Positions 8,023 to 13,841 of a stretch of DNA of 20,580 nucleotides are shown here, in pieces. The stretch's first letter is position 1. The number at the start of each line of letters is the position of its first letter. Below the pieces are notes generated by a model, which had not been told where the DNA came from, did not search any database, and saw only the letters and a list, made by a program, of their open reading frames with translations. Origin of the DNA: Microcaldota archaeon (GTDB taxonomy: Archaea > Micrarchaeota > Micrarchaeia > Burarchaeales > JAKAKT01). Made by a program: the position numbers and the translations under genes. The stretch lies in NCBI GenBank assembly GCA_026396425.1, contig JAPLWU010000067.1, forward strand, positions 1-20,580, read 5' to 3'.

Positions 8023-8036
8023 CGTTTATATAAACG
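8023..8036. promoter_or_regulatory. Palindromic bidirectional TATA box between pyrB and tmk
   Basis: CGTTTATATAAACG is a perfect 14-bp palindrome. Its centre lies 26-27 bp before the tmk ATG (8056), the usual archaeal TATA-to-start-site distance, so tmk should be leaderless. On the other strand it lies about 33 bp before the pyrB ATG, giving a leader of about 6 nt. A second minus-strand TATA-like site TTTATACAAG is at 8011-8020. Confidence 0.75.
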
Positions 8037-8055
8037 TTTCTCCCAAAGCCACAGC

Positions 8056-8679
8056 ATGGCTCCAAAATCCGGAAGGCTCATCGTTTTCGAGGGAATAGAC
8101 GGCTCAGGAAAGGGTACACAGGCAAAAATTCTGGAGGGGGAGCTTCGCAGGCATGGGGTTCGCTGCTCGACTTACGCTTATCCTGATGACAAAGGGGAAG
8201 CCGGGGCGCTGCTCCGCCGGTTCCTCAAGGGCGAGTTCGAGCTCTCGGTTGAGGAGCAGTTTTTGCTTTACGCGCTCGACATTTTGAAGGACCAGAAAGA
8301 AATCGAAGCGAAACTCGCAAAAACAGAGGTTGTAATTCTCGAAAGGTATGTTACCTCTACAATTGCTTACCAATGCTCGCGAGGCCATGGACTGCGAAAA
8401 GCCCTCGAACTTGTTAAATTGTTTGGTTTCGTTTCTCCTGACTTGGTGATTTGGCTCAACATCAGGCCGGGCGGCTCGATAAAAAGGAAAATAAGGCAGA
8501 ACGGACATGGGAAATTGGAGAGGTTCGAGAAAGAGAAAAAATTCCTCGGGAAAGTTAATGAGGCGTACGGAAAGTTGTCGGGAATGCGCGCAATTTCCAA
8601 GAAATGGCTGAGGATAGATGGAAGGAAAAACAAAAAAGAAATCGCGAAGGAAGCTTGGGCTTCCGTCTCTTCCCTTTAG
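8056..8679 (+). CDS. tmk: Thymidylate kinase
   Basis: Phosphorylates dTMP to dTDP; 207 residues, the usual size. The P-loop is FEGIDGSGKGTQ at residues 11-22. The DRY-type motif appears as LERYVTSTIAYQ, with Glu in place of the usual Asp. An SPDLVIWLNI strand follows, as expected for the CORE domain. The LID-type region is Arg/Lys-rich (IKRKIRQNGHGKLERFEKEKKF). It is divergent from pyrB and shares its palindromic TATA box, which links two pyrimidine nucleotide genes in one control region. With the TATA box 26 nt away, the transcript probably starts at the ATG. The 3' end converges with a surface-protein gene 40 bp away. Confidence 0.92.
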   Translation: MAPKSGRLIVFEGIDGSGKGTQAKILEGELRRHGVRCSTYAYPDDKGEAGALLRRFLKGEFELSVEEQFLLYALDILKDQKEIEAKLAKTEVVILERYVTSTIAYQCSRGHGLRKALELVKLFGFVSPDLVIWLNIRPGGSIKRKIRQNGHGKLERFEKEKKFLGKVNEAYGKLSGMRAISKKWLRIDGRKNKKEIAKEAWASVSSL

Positions 8680-8735
8680 TACTCCTTCTCGCCTATCGGT
8701 ATTCCGTCAGTTCTTTTCGCTAGTATTCCCTTCTC
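8677..8735 (-). repeat. Short degenerate repeat at the 3' end of the Cys-rich surface protein gene
   Basis: Read on the minus strand, the gene ends with GAGAAGGGAATACTAG (stop at 8720). About 40 bp downstream GAGAAGGAGTACTAA occurs, and between them lie GGAATA-containing partial copies. It resembles the tail duplications after iscS and iscU but is short, so chance similarity is possible. Confidence 0.4.
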
Positions 8736-9559
8736 AGGAACCCGTAGGTTATTATTGCGACACAGCCCGCCAGCAGGCTTCCGCCAAGCATCGGGTTTTG
8801 TATATATGTGTAGCCTTCGCCTATCGCGGCCACCTGTCGCTTCATTTTTGTCGGGGTAGTTGAGGGCGGTTGTGGTGCGATGCAGTTGCCACCACTGCAC
8901 CTGTATTGGCAGTAGGTAGAGTTTATCAGAGAGCAGTTCTCGAGCTGGTATGCCTTGTGGGTCGAGTCGGAGCAAAGCCAGCCGGTGGCGCACGTCGGGG
9001 GCGAACACTCCCCATTCAGGCATCCATATTGGCAGAGGGTCGAATTTGTCAGAGAGCAGTCGGCAAGTCGATACGCCTTGGTGTATTGACTCTCGCAAAT
9101 CCATCGTTCAGAGCATTGCACTGGGGGGCTGTTACACGCTCCGTTTGAGCAGCCGTATGGGCAAACTGAATAGTTCACAACCGAGCAGTCGGGGTTCTTG
9201 TATGCCCTGATCGTGCTGTTGACGCAGAACCAGCCCGGAGTGCAGTTCTGCGGGGGGCTGTTACACGCCCCGTTCGAGCAGCCAAATGGGCAGTAGGTCG
9301 AGTTCATCAGCGAGCAGTTAGCAAGCTGGTATTTTTTGTAGCTTCCGTCGCAAATCCAGCCAACCGTGCAGTTCGGCGGCGGGTTGTTGCACACTCCGCC
9401 CGAGCAGCCATACGCGCAATAAGTGTAGTTCATCAGGCTGCAGTTCTGCAGTTGATACGCACTGTAATTTCCATTGCAAACCCATCCCTGGGTGCAGTTG
9501 TCCGCAAACGCCACGCCGACTAGCACAAGCGCGGCAAGCAATATCAAACTGTTCCGCAT
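8720..9559 (-). CDS. Secreted or membrane-anchored protein with five Cys-rich repeats
   Basis: A 279-residue surface protein I cannot name. Residues 1-20 are a signal peptide (MRNSLILLAALVLVGVAFA). Residues 21-228 are five repeats of 41-43 residues starting at Cys22, 64, 106, 149 and 190. Each has six cysteines in the pattern C-x5-C-x11-12-C-x7-C-x3-C-x4-C, with a nearly invariant Trp two residues before the second Cys and a YGCSNGAC-like end. N-glycosylation sequons are dense (NCT, NCS, NST, NYT). A Pro/Thr linker (PPSTTPTK) leads to a C-terminal hydrophobic segment (about 257-274) and a short basic tail, so the repeats should face outside. The ATG at 9559 is preceded by a strong GAGGTGAT ribosome-binding site. 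The neighbour upstream shares the Cys motif and linker. Confidence 0.85.
   Translation of the reverse strand: MRNSLILLAALVLVGVAFADNCTQGWVCNGNYSAYQLQNCSLMNYTYCAYGCSGGVCNNPPPNCTVGWICDGSYKKYQLANCSLMNSTYCPFGCSNGACNSPPQNCTPGWFCVNSTIRAYKNPDCSVVNYSVCPYGCSNGACNSPPVQCSERWICESQYTKAYRLADCSLTNSTLCQYGCLNGECSPPTCATGWLCSDSTHKAYQLENCSLINSTYCQYRCSGGNCIAPQPPSTTPTKMKRQVAAIGEGYTYIQNPMLGGSLLAGCVAIITYGFLRREY
8876..9499 (-). repeat. Five tandem coding repeats of about 126 bp
   Basis: DNA encoding the five Cys-rich units of the surface protein. The second and third units share near-identical stretches such as the CCGTTYGAGCAGCC and GGGGGGCTGTTACACGC runs read on the + strand, which points to fairly recent duplication or conversion. 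The outer units are more diverged. Confidence 0.8.
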
Positions 9560-9600
9560 TTCAATCACCTCGAAACCAGTGCATTGATTATGGCGAAGGA

Positions 9601-9612
9601 GGTATATAAACG
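9601..9612 (-). promoter_or_regulatory. TATA box of the Cys-rich surface protein gene
   Basis: The minus-strand sequence CGTTTATATACC is centred about 47 bp before the ATG at 9559. This predicts a leader of about 20 nt, which carries the GAGGTGAT ribosome-binding site. So this secreted-protein gene has a leader, unlike the leaderless genes nearby. Confidence 0.6.
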
Positions 9613-9635
9613 CTTCTGACAACTAGCGAGGGGAA

Positions 9636-9657
9636 ATAAAAAATAATAAAGGAGGGA
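9636..9657 (-). terminator. T-rich terminator after the CARDB surface protein
   Basis: The minus strand carries TTTATTATTTTTTATTTCCC about 10-30 bp after the stop at 9667. T-rich runs of this kind end archaeal transcripts. No hairpin is needed or seen. Confidence 0.5.
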
Positions 9658-9666
9658 AAGCGCCCG

Positions 9667-10623
9667 CTATTTCTTCTTCATGAAGAAGAGATAGTAGATG
9701 CCTACCAACGCCAGAATTATGAGAGCAACGACGACCCAGTCCATCATTTCTCCCATGCCCAGCACTCCTGCCGCGGCCATTGTCGCCTTCTTCTCGGGCT
9801 TTGTCGGTGTAGTGGGTTTTGCCTGGCATGCGCCGTTGGAGCAGCCGTAGTCGCAGGTCGTATTAGTCGCTGTGCAGTTGCAGCTCGTGCATGATTTTAC
9901 TTTGCCGTAGCATGTGCAGCCGGCAGTGCATGGACACGAGATGGTAACGTTCGTGCTGCAGTTGAAGCTGTAGTTGCCATCGGTCAAAAATGCGGATACG
10001 TAACCAGAACCCGCGTGGTTCTGCGCAGTAAACGTGCCGCTAGTCCATACTCCTTCTTGCACGGCAATGCCGACGTTGGTTTCGAACTCAACCGATTCTT
10101 CGCCGGGGAAGCCCCCGCACTGAATTGGCGACGTCTGGTAGTCCCAGCAACCGACGGACAGGCTGGTTGATTCTCCTGGAAGAAGCTGACTCTTGCCTAC
10201 GCTTAAATAGCACTGGCTCACCGGGTAACTGCACTCTATTACCTCGACCTTGTAGTTGTTTGTCTCGTTTGATTCGTTCACGTTATTGAAATAGTCCGCA
10301 ACTACGTAGAGGGGATATGTGCCTGCGCCCGGACAGTCAAAGGTGAGGACATCGACCTGGTATCCGGTGTAGTTTAACGGCGGAATAGTGAAGCACTCCG
10401 TTCCATTTGTGCCGTTTCCGTAAAGATCTCCGGACACACACGTTATCGAAGAACTGGCTGTTGACGAGCCAAAGTTCCCAGTTGTAACTAGTACTGATGT
10501 TGGAACCCCAACGTATCCCACGGTCTCTTCCGCATAGGCGCCTGCCTGTAAGTCGGGGAGGGCATATGCAACTAAGCTCGCTGCTAGAGTTAGGAGCAAG
10601 CCGAAAACGAATATCTTGTTCAT
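9667..10623 (-). CDS. Surface protein with CARDB-like domain and Cys-rich membrane-proximal module
   Basis: A 318-residue exported protein. Residues 1-21 are a signal peptide ending in AYA. Residues 22-131 look like a CARDB beta-sandwich: LPDLQAG at the start, and the diagnostic DYFNNVNESNETNNYKVEV near the end. Residues 132-225 may be a second beta domain with paired cysteines. Residues 222-266 are Cys-rich and end in CDYGCSNGACQ, matching the repeat end of the downstream surface protein. A PTTPTKPEKK linker, a membrane segment (about 295-313) and the basic tail MKKK follow. I use the ATG at 10623 because GAGGTGG lies just upstream and it directly precedes the signal peptide. Probable cell-envelope glycoprotein; partner unknown. 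Confidence 0.82.
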   Translation of the reverse strand: MNKIFVFGLLLTLAASLVAYALPDLQAGAYAEETVGYVGVPTSVLVTTGNFGSSTASSSITCVSGDLYGNGTNGTECFTIPPLNYTGYQVDVLTFDCPGAGTYPLYVVADYFNNVNESNETNNYKVEVIECSYPVSQCYLSVGKSQLLPGESTSLSVGCWDYQTSPIQCGGFPGEESVEFETNVGIAVQEGVWTSGTFTAQNHAGSGYVSAFLTDGNYSFNCSTNVTISCPCTAGCTCYGKVKSCTSCNCTATNTTCDYGCSNGACQAKPTTPTKPEKKATMAAAGVLGMGEMMDWVVVALIILALVGIYYLFFMKKK

Positions 10624-10671
10624 CCTTAACCACCTCAAACTGGCTTTTCCTTGTTTTTTTGCACTGACGAA

Positions 10672-10682
10672 CTATTTATATG
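10672..10682. promoter_or_regulatory. Shared TATA box of the HTH regulator and the surface protein gene
   Basis: CTATTTATATG reads as a TATA box on both strands. On + it is centred 28 bp before the GTG at 10705, predicting a leaderless regulator mRNA. On - (CATATAAATAG) it lies about 54 bp before the ATG at 10623, predicting a leader with a ribosome-binding site. The regulator may therefore influence both genes; that is inference. Confidence 0.6.
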
Positions 10683-10704
10683 TTTTGGACGAGAAGCCTA
10701 TTTC

Positions 10705-11580
10705 GTGCGCGAGAATCTAATAACTGAAGTGGGCGAGAGCCTTGCGGAAAACGGGTTCGAGGCGTTCTGCTGCTCTAATTCGAGGGCGTGTTTTGACATA
10801 GTTGCAAGGCGCGAGCTTGTTTTGCTGATAAAGATTTTGGAGAATATCGATGGCTTCGGCAGGAGGCATGCGACCGAAATCCTCAATATTGCGGCGCTTC
10901 TTTCGGGAAGCGGGTATCTGATTGGCGAGAGGACGAAGGAGTTCGAACTGGATGACGGGGTGATGTACGAGAGGTATGGCGTCCCTTCATCAAACTTCGA
11001 GACGTTCAGGGAAATCGTTTACGAGAAGAGAATGCCTGAAATGAGGAAGTTCAAGGCCATGTCGGTAATGGTGGACGGCGAGAAATTGCGGGCCGGAAGG
11101 GAGAAGCTGGGCCTCAGCCTCGACGAATTGGCTAAAAAGGTTGGTGTTTCGAAAGAAACCCTTTACCGCTACGAGCACGAGATGAGCGGGGCGAGTGAGG
11201 AGAATATACGGAGCATCGAAGAGATTGTTGGGGGAGAGGTGAGGCGGGGCGTTAACCCGTTCGAAAAATCGAAGCCCACAGGCGAGTTCGATTTCCACGG
11301 CTTCAGGGCGATTGAGACGAGGGCCGCGCCTTTTGAAGTTCTTGGCGAAGGCGCGAGGAGCAGGCTCATGGTCGGCGGCGAGGGCGACATGCGCACGATG
11401 GAGAAGAGGGCCAAAATCTATTCGAAAATGGGCGAAATCGTCGATTCATACTCGTGCTTCATGATGTCGAAATCGAAAAGGGATTCCCTGATGGGGATTC
11501 CCGTAATAAGGAAGGAGGAGCTTGCCGGATTGGACAAGGCTAGGGAGCTCATAAAACTCATAAAGGAGAGGGGCGAGTGA
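10705..11580 (+). CDS. HTH-type transcriptional regulator, MJ0164/UPF-type archaeal family
   Basis: A 291-residue DNA-binding protein. The N-terminal 110 residues resemble a restriction-enzyme-like fold (CFDIVARRELVLLIKILENID, then LLSGSGYLIGERT and YERYGVPSSNFETF). This is the typical start of the archaeal family annotated as putative HTH-type transcriptional regulatory protein (MJ0164-like). An XRE helix-turn-helix is at about 126-176 (KLRAGREKLGLSLDELAKKVGVSKETLYRYE). The C-terminal half is less conserved. The start is the GTG at 10705: it gives the family-like VRENLITEVGESLAENGF start and lies 28 bp from the TATA box. The stop directly abuts the ATG of the next gene. Targets are unknown. 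Confidence 0.85.
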   Translation: MRENLITEVGESLAENGFEAFCCSNSRACFDIVARRELVLLIKILENIDGFGRRHATEILNIAALLSGSGYLIGERTKEFELDDGVMYERYGVPSSNFETFREIVYEKRMPEMRKFKAMSVMVDGEKLRAGREKLGLSLDELAKKVGVSKETLYRYEHEMSGASEENIRSIEEIVGGEVRRGVNPFEKSKPTGEFDFHGFRAIETRAAPFEVLGEGARSRLMVGGEGDMRTMEKRAKIYSKMGEIVDSYSCFMMSKSKRDSLMGIPVIRKEELAGLDKARELIKLIKERGE

Positions 11581-12033
11581 ATGCCGGCAAGGAAAAAGAA
11601 AGAAGAGAAAATCGTCGAGGCCAAGATTGTCAGCGAGGAGAAAAAGCCTGCAGCCGCAACGCCCACGTTCTTCCAATACCTCGTTTCATCCGCCCTGGGC
11701 GCGCTGGTTGGCGGAATCCCGAGCGGTCTCGTATTCTTTTGCTGCTGCCTCTTCCAGATTTTGGGCGGGTTTGCCGGAGGGGCTGCGTTGAGATTGCAGG
11801 TCGGAAGGAGGATAACTACGACTGAAGCGGCCGTGGTTGGGGCCGTCAGCGGGTTTGCGGGCGGGGCCATGCAGGGAGCGATAGAAACCGCGAAGGCAGT
11901 TTACCTCCCTGATGCGTTCGGCATTGGCGACTCGACGCTTGTTTTTGCGGGAGTTCTCATGACTGCCGTCTACGTTGCCATTGGGGCGGTTCTCGGAATC
12001 GCCGGGGCAATGCTGGCAACGTTGTGGGAGTGA
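11581..12033 (+). CDS. Small Gly-rich membrane protein of unknown function
   Basis: A 150-residue protein I do not recognise. It has a Lys/Glu-rich cytoplasmic N-terminus (1-28). About three or four hydrophobic segments follow (about 30-68, 82-100 and 118-147), rich in Gly/Ala small-residue patterns such as GALVGG and GGFAGGAA, and CCC occurs in the first. It could be a glycine-zipper-type membrane protein. The start codon follows the regulator's stop with no gap (TGAATG), so the two are almost surely co-translated from one mRNA. This suggests the regulator and the membrane protein act together, but no function can be assigned. Confidence 0.75.
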   Translation: MPARKKKEEKIVEAKIVSEEKKPAAATPTFFQYLVSSALGALVGGIPSGLVFFCCCLFQILGGFAGGAALRLQVGRRITTTEAAVVGAVSGFAGGAMQGAIETAKAVYLPDAFGIGDSTLVFAGVLMTAVYVAIGAVLGIAGAMLATLWE

Positions 12034-12047
12034 AAAATCATCACTGT

Positions 12048-12114
12048 CAATAACCCATGGCCCCATAAAACCTGGTCGGAAGTGCGAATCGGTCCTGTTG
12101 GCCATGGGTTATTG
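12048..12114 (-). repeat. Inverted-repeat element A (short member of a two-copy family)
   Basis: A 67-bp element bounded by a perfect 15-bp inverted repeat, CAATAACCCATGGCC at 12048-12062 and its complement at 12100-12114, with 37 bp between. Read on the minus strand its interior contains CGATTCGCACTT then CGACCAG, which matches the interior of element B. The right edge directly abuts the TATA box of the tRNA gene. No coding potential. It might be a non-autonomous mobile element or a structured RNA. Confidence 0.8.
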
Positions 12115-12122
12115 TTATAAAC
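12114..12122 (+). promoter_or_regulatory. TATA box of tRNA-Arg
   Basis: GTTATAAAC is centred 27 bp before the first base of the tRNA (12145), exactly where an archaeal TATA box should be for a transcript starting at the mature 5' end. It is flush with the right edge of element A. Confidence 0.65.
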
Positions 12123-12144
12123 CCGAACTTCGTAATTTTCACGC

Positions 12145-12319
12145 GGGCCCGTGGCACAACGGACAGCGCGACTGGCTTCGGACCAGTAGGTTGAGGGTTC
12201 GAAAATCCATCCCTTTTCTTTGCGAAAGAAAAGGTCTGGATCAACCCCAAAAGAAAACGAGTTTGGGTCTCGGGACCCACGACTCGAAACTGGAGACTTC
12301 GAAAATCCCTCCGGGCCCG
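12145..12319 (+). tRNA. tRNA-Arg (anticodon TCG) with an intron in the T-loop
   Basis: The acceptor stem is GGGCCCG (12145-12151) pairing perfectly with CGGGCCC (12312-12318), with G12319 as discriminator; CCA is not encoded. The anticodon stem ACTGG/CCAGT (12171-12175, 12183-12187) encloses the loop CTTCGGA, giving anticodon TCG at 12178-12180. The T-stem is GAGGG (12193-12197) with CCCTC (12307-12311), but 109 bases separate the two halves. Removing 12204-12305 leaves the standard 7-nt T-loop TTCGAAT. The D-stem has one A-C mismatch. A T-rich run (12320-12337) follows as terminator. Confidence 0.92.
12204..12305 (+). other. 102-nt tRNA intron at position 59/60 with bulge-helix-bulge core
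   Basis: TTCG (12198-12201) pairs exactly with CGAA (12300-12303). These 4 bp are flanked by 3-nt bulges AAA (12202-12204) and AAT (12304-12306), and by the T-stem on the exon side. This is the bulge-helix-bulge core recognised by archaeal splicing endonuclease; cutting after the second base of each bulge yields TTCGAAT. Inside are two hairpins: CCTTTTCTTT/AAAGAAAAGG with loop GCG (12212-12234), with outer ATCCA/TGGAT pairs; and GGGTC/GACCC with loop TCGG (12265-12278), with outer CGAGT/ACTCG pairs. Confidence 0.85.
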
Positions 12320-12340
12320 TTTTTGTTTTATTTTTCTTGG
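12320..12340 (+). terminator. T-rich terminator after tRNA-Arg
   Basis: TTTTTGTTTTATTTTTC starts directly after the discriminator base and ends just before the converging glycosyltransferase stop codon. It fits an archaeal T-run terminator for the tRNA transcript. Confidence 0.6.
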
Positions 12341-13054
12341 TTACCGTACCGGGATGTATTTCCTGTAGAGAAGGAGCCTTTTGAGCGGGGATTTGGGAAG
12401 CGAGGTTTCGAGGGCGAGCTGCGCGTAATAAAGCGTCGATTTTACGGCCCCCTGCTGCTCGAGCCGCCTCGCGCTCGTGATTACTTTGGGAACCGGGAGA
12501 TAGACCACGCGGCCGAGCTTCCTAAGCTTCACCGCGAGCGCGCCGTCCTCGAGCGGGGCATTGGGGAATCCGCCCGCTTTTTTGAAGTATTTTTTCGAGA
12601 CGACCGCGTTGAAGCCCAGGAGCTCGCCCCTCCCGAGCGAGCCCTTGAAGAGCAGGTATTCGTTGCAGATTTCCTCGATTATCCTGAGCTTGGTGCTCTT
12701 CTCGTCGAATTCGAAGGCGCACGAGAGGCCCGCGATGCGCGGGTCGCCGAACGCGGGATAGACGGAAGCGACGTAGTTTTTCGGGATTGCCGTATCCGCG
12801 TCGATGAAAACGTAGACTTCGCCCTTCGCCGCTTTTGCGCCCTGGTTCCTGCCGAACCAGATGCCGCGTTTTTCGCCAACGATTACCTTGTCGGCGTATT
12901 TTTTCGCGATTTCGGCTGTTTTGTCGGTGCTCCCGCCGTCGGAGACGATTATTTCGTAATCGAGGCGGGTGTCCTGCGCCATGACCAGCTTCAGGGTTTT
13001 GGCTATGTTGGCCCCCTCATTCAGCGTCGGGACGATTACGGAAACGTCAGTCAT
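12341..13054 (-). CDS. Family 2 glycosyltransferase
   Basis: A 237-residue GT-A type transferase that should move a sugar from a nucleotide or dolichyl-phosphate donor. The N-terminal strand VSVIVPTLNEG, IIVSDGGSTDKT, and the metal-binding FIDADT (Asp85, Asp87) are typical, followed by a PLEDGALAVKL acceptor-side motif. No transmembrane segment is obvious; the C-terminus is basic (LKRLLLYRKYIPVR) and could lie on the membrane. Acceptor and donor are unknown; surface glycan synthesis is plausible given the glycosylation sequons of the nearby surface proteins. The TATA-like site 26 bp upstream of the ATG suggests a leaderless mRNA. Confidence 0.9.
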   Translation of the reverse strand: MTDVSVIVPTLNEGANIAKTLKLVMAQDTRLDYEIIVSDGGSTDKTAEIAKKYADKVIVGEKRGIWFGRNQGAKAAKGEVYVFIDADTAIPKNYVASVYPAFGDPRIAGLSCAFEFDEKSTKLRIIEEICNEYLLFKGSLGRGELLGFNAVVSKKYFKKAGGFPNAPLEDGALAVKLRKLGRVVYLPVPKVITSARRLEQQGAVKSTLYYAQLALETSLPKSPLKRLLLYRKYIPVR

Positions 13055-13076
13055 GAGTTGCTTTCTGGGGCAAGCG

Positions 13077-13084
13077 TTTTAAGC
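13077..13084 (-). promoter_or_regulatory. TATA-like box of the glycosyltransferase gene
   Basis: The minus strand reads GCTTAAAA, centred about 26 bp from the ATG at 13054. It lies in a small inverted repeat (AGCGTTT/AAACGCT around 13082-13097) between the relE-like stop and this gene. Confidence 0.5.
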
Positions 13085-13095
13085 GTTTTCAAACG

Positions 13096-13362
13096 CTAAA
13101 ATTTCGAGTACCACTTCACGTATTGCTTGTGGTTTCCAACAAAGACGATTCGCTTCTTGCGCTCGCTTTCAAAAATCTCGAAGACGATTCTGTAGCTGCC
13201 GACCTCCTCGACGAAAAAGGGAAGGCCGAACCTGAGGTGCCTACCGGAAAGAGGCCCGGCCAGCTGGAGAACCTTCTTCGTTATGCGAAGCTGGACGCTT
13301 TTGTCGAAATTCCTGAAGTAAACGTCCCAGCCCTTTGCGAAATCGAGTTCGTAGTCTTCCAC
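13096..13362 (-). CDS. RelE/ParE-family toxin-like protein
   Basis: An 88-residue protein with the RelE-fold pattern. An N-terminal helix pair (LDFAKGWDVYFRNFDKSVQLRITKKVLQL) is followed by beta strands GRHLRFGLPFFVEEVGSYRIVFEIF and KKRIVFVGNHKQYVKWY. Members of this family cut mRNA on the ribosome or inhibit gyrase. Arg/Lys/Tyr residues are present in the expected C-terminal strands (RIVFEI and HKQYVKWY). The start is a GTG with a TATA-like site 28 bp upstream, suggesting its own leaderless transcript. A ribbon-helix-helix gene lies 107 bp upstream on the same strand and may be its antitoxin. Confidence 0.75.
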   Translation of the reverse strand: MEDYELDFAKGWDVYFRNFDKSVQLRITKKVLQLAGPLSGRHLRFGLPFFVEEVGSYRIVFEIFESERKKRIVFVGNHKQYVKWYSKF

Positions 13363-13385
13363 GGGGTTCTAAAAGAGGTTTTGGA

Positions 13386-13395
13386 GTATTTAAGC
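13386..13395 (-). promoter_or_regulatory. TATA-like box of the RelE-like gene
   Basis: The minus strand reads GCTTAAATAC, centred about 28 bp before the GTG at 13362. This predicts a transcript beginning at the start codon, separate from the upstream ribbon-helix-helix gene. Confidence 0.5.
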
Positions 13396-13469
13396 GTTTT
13401 TGGCCTAAGAGAACAAAAAGTGTCCATTTATAACGTGTTTGCAGTTCGCGCGTGCGCGCGTTCGAAGGT

Positions 13470-13754
13470 TTAGCGGGCCTTTTTGCTGCCCTGCAACTTT
13501 TTGAGGTGAGGATATCGCTTAAGAACGTCATCAAGGGATTCCGTTTTCCTTTTGCCCGAGGATATTTCCTCTTCTATCCTCTGCACCTTGCGGACGACTA
13601 GCCCGTCCTCGACGCTCTGGATGAGCCTGAACTTGTTGTTGAGCTCGAAAACGCCCATGCGAAGGGCGTCCGTCTTTGAGCGGGCTATGCCAAGCTCAAC
13701 GGCCCGTTCGAGAACCCTTTCCGGGAAGCCGGTAATTTCGATTGTGGTTTTCAT
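13470..13754 (-). CDS. Ribbon-helix-helix protein, possible antitoxin
   Basis: A 94-residue protein. The N-terminus (MKTTIEITGFPERVLERAVELGIARSKTDALRMGVFEL) fits a ribbon-helix-helix DNA-binding domain: a beta strand, then two helices. The C-terminal half is charged and helical (VQRIEEEISSGKRKTESLDDVLKRYP), which in antitoxins wraps the toxin. The partner may be the RelE-like protein 107 bp downstream on the same strand. The gap and the separate promoter for the toxin are unusual for a toxin-antitoxin pair. I chose the ATG at 13754; an in-frame TTG two codons earlier is less likely. A TATA-like site GCTTTAATAG lies at about 13787-13796. Confidence 0.7.
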   Translation of the reverse strand: MKTTIEITGFPERVLERAVELGIARSKTDALRMGVFELNNKFRLIQSVEDGLVVRKVQRIEEEISSGKRKTESLDDVLKRYPHLKKLQGSKKAR

Positions 13755-13841
13755 AGTCAAATACCCGTTAAAGAGATAGGCGAACGACTATTAAAGCCTT
13801 TTGTTCGAGCCCGGGGCGGGCAAGGCGGGAAAAGCAGCGCG

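Noticed and set aside
8876..9499. CRISPR-like array
   Set aside because: The repeats are about 126 bp, coding and degenerate, without unique spacers; they are protein repeats.
12193..12225. Reading the tRNA-Arg T-arm as intact near 12200 without an intron
   Set aside because: The bases after TTCGAAAATCC do not complete the T-stem or acceptor stem there; the matching CCCTC and CGGGCCC occur only 100 bp later.
11975..13099. Long + strand open frame of 374 codons across the tRNA and the glycosyltransferase
   Set aside because: It runs through the inverted-repeat element and the tRNA, and is the antisense shadow of the clear family 2 glycosyltransferase; the translation has no protein-like motifs.
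13445..13466. CGCGCG/CGCGCG hairpin between the ribbon-helix-helix and RelE-like genes as an operator
   Set aside because: It is a simple alternating CG run downstream of the antitoxin-like gene and outside the TATA region of the toxin; no second copy supports an operator.
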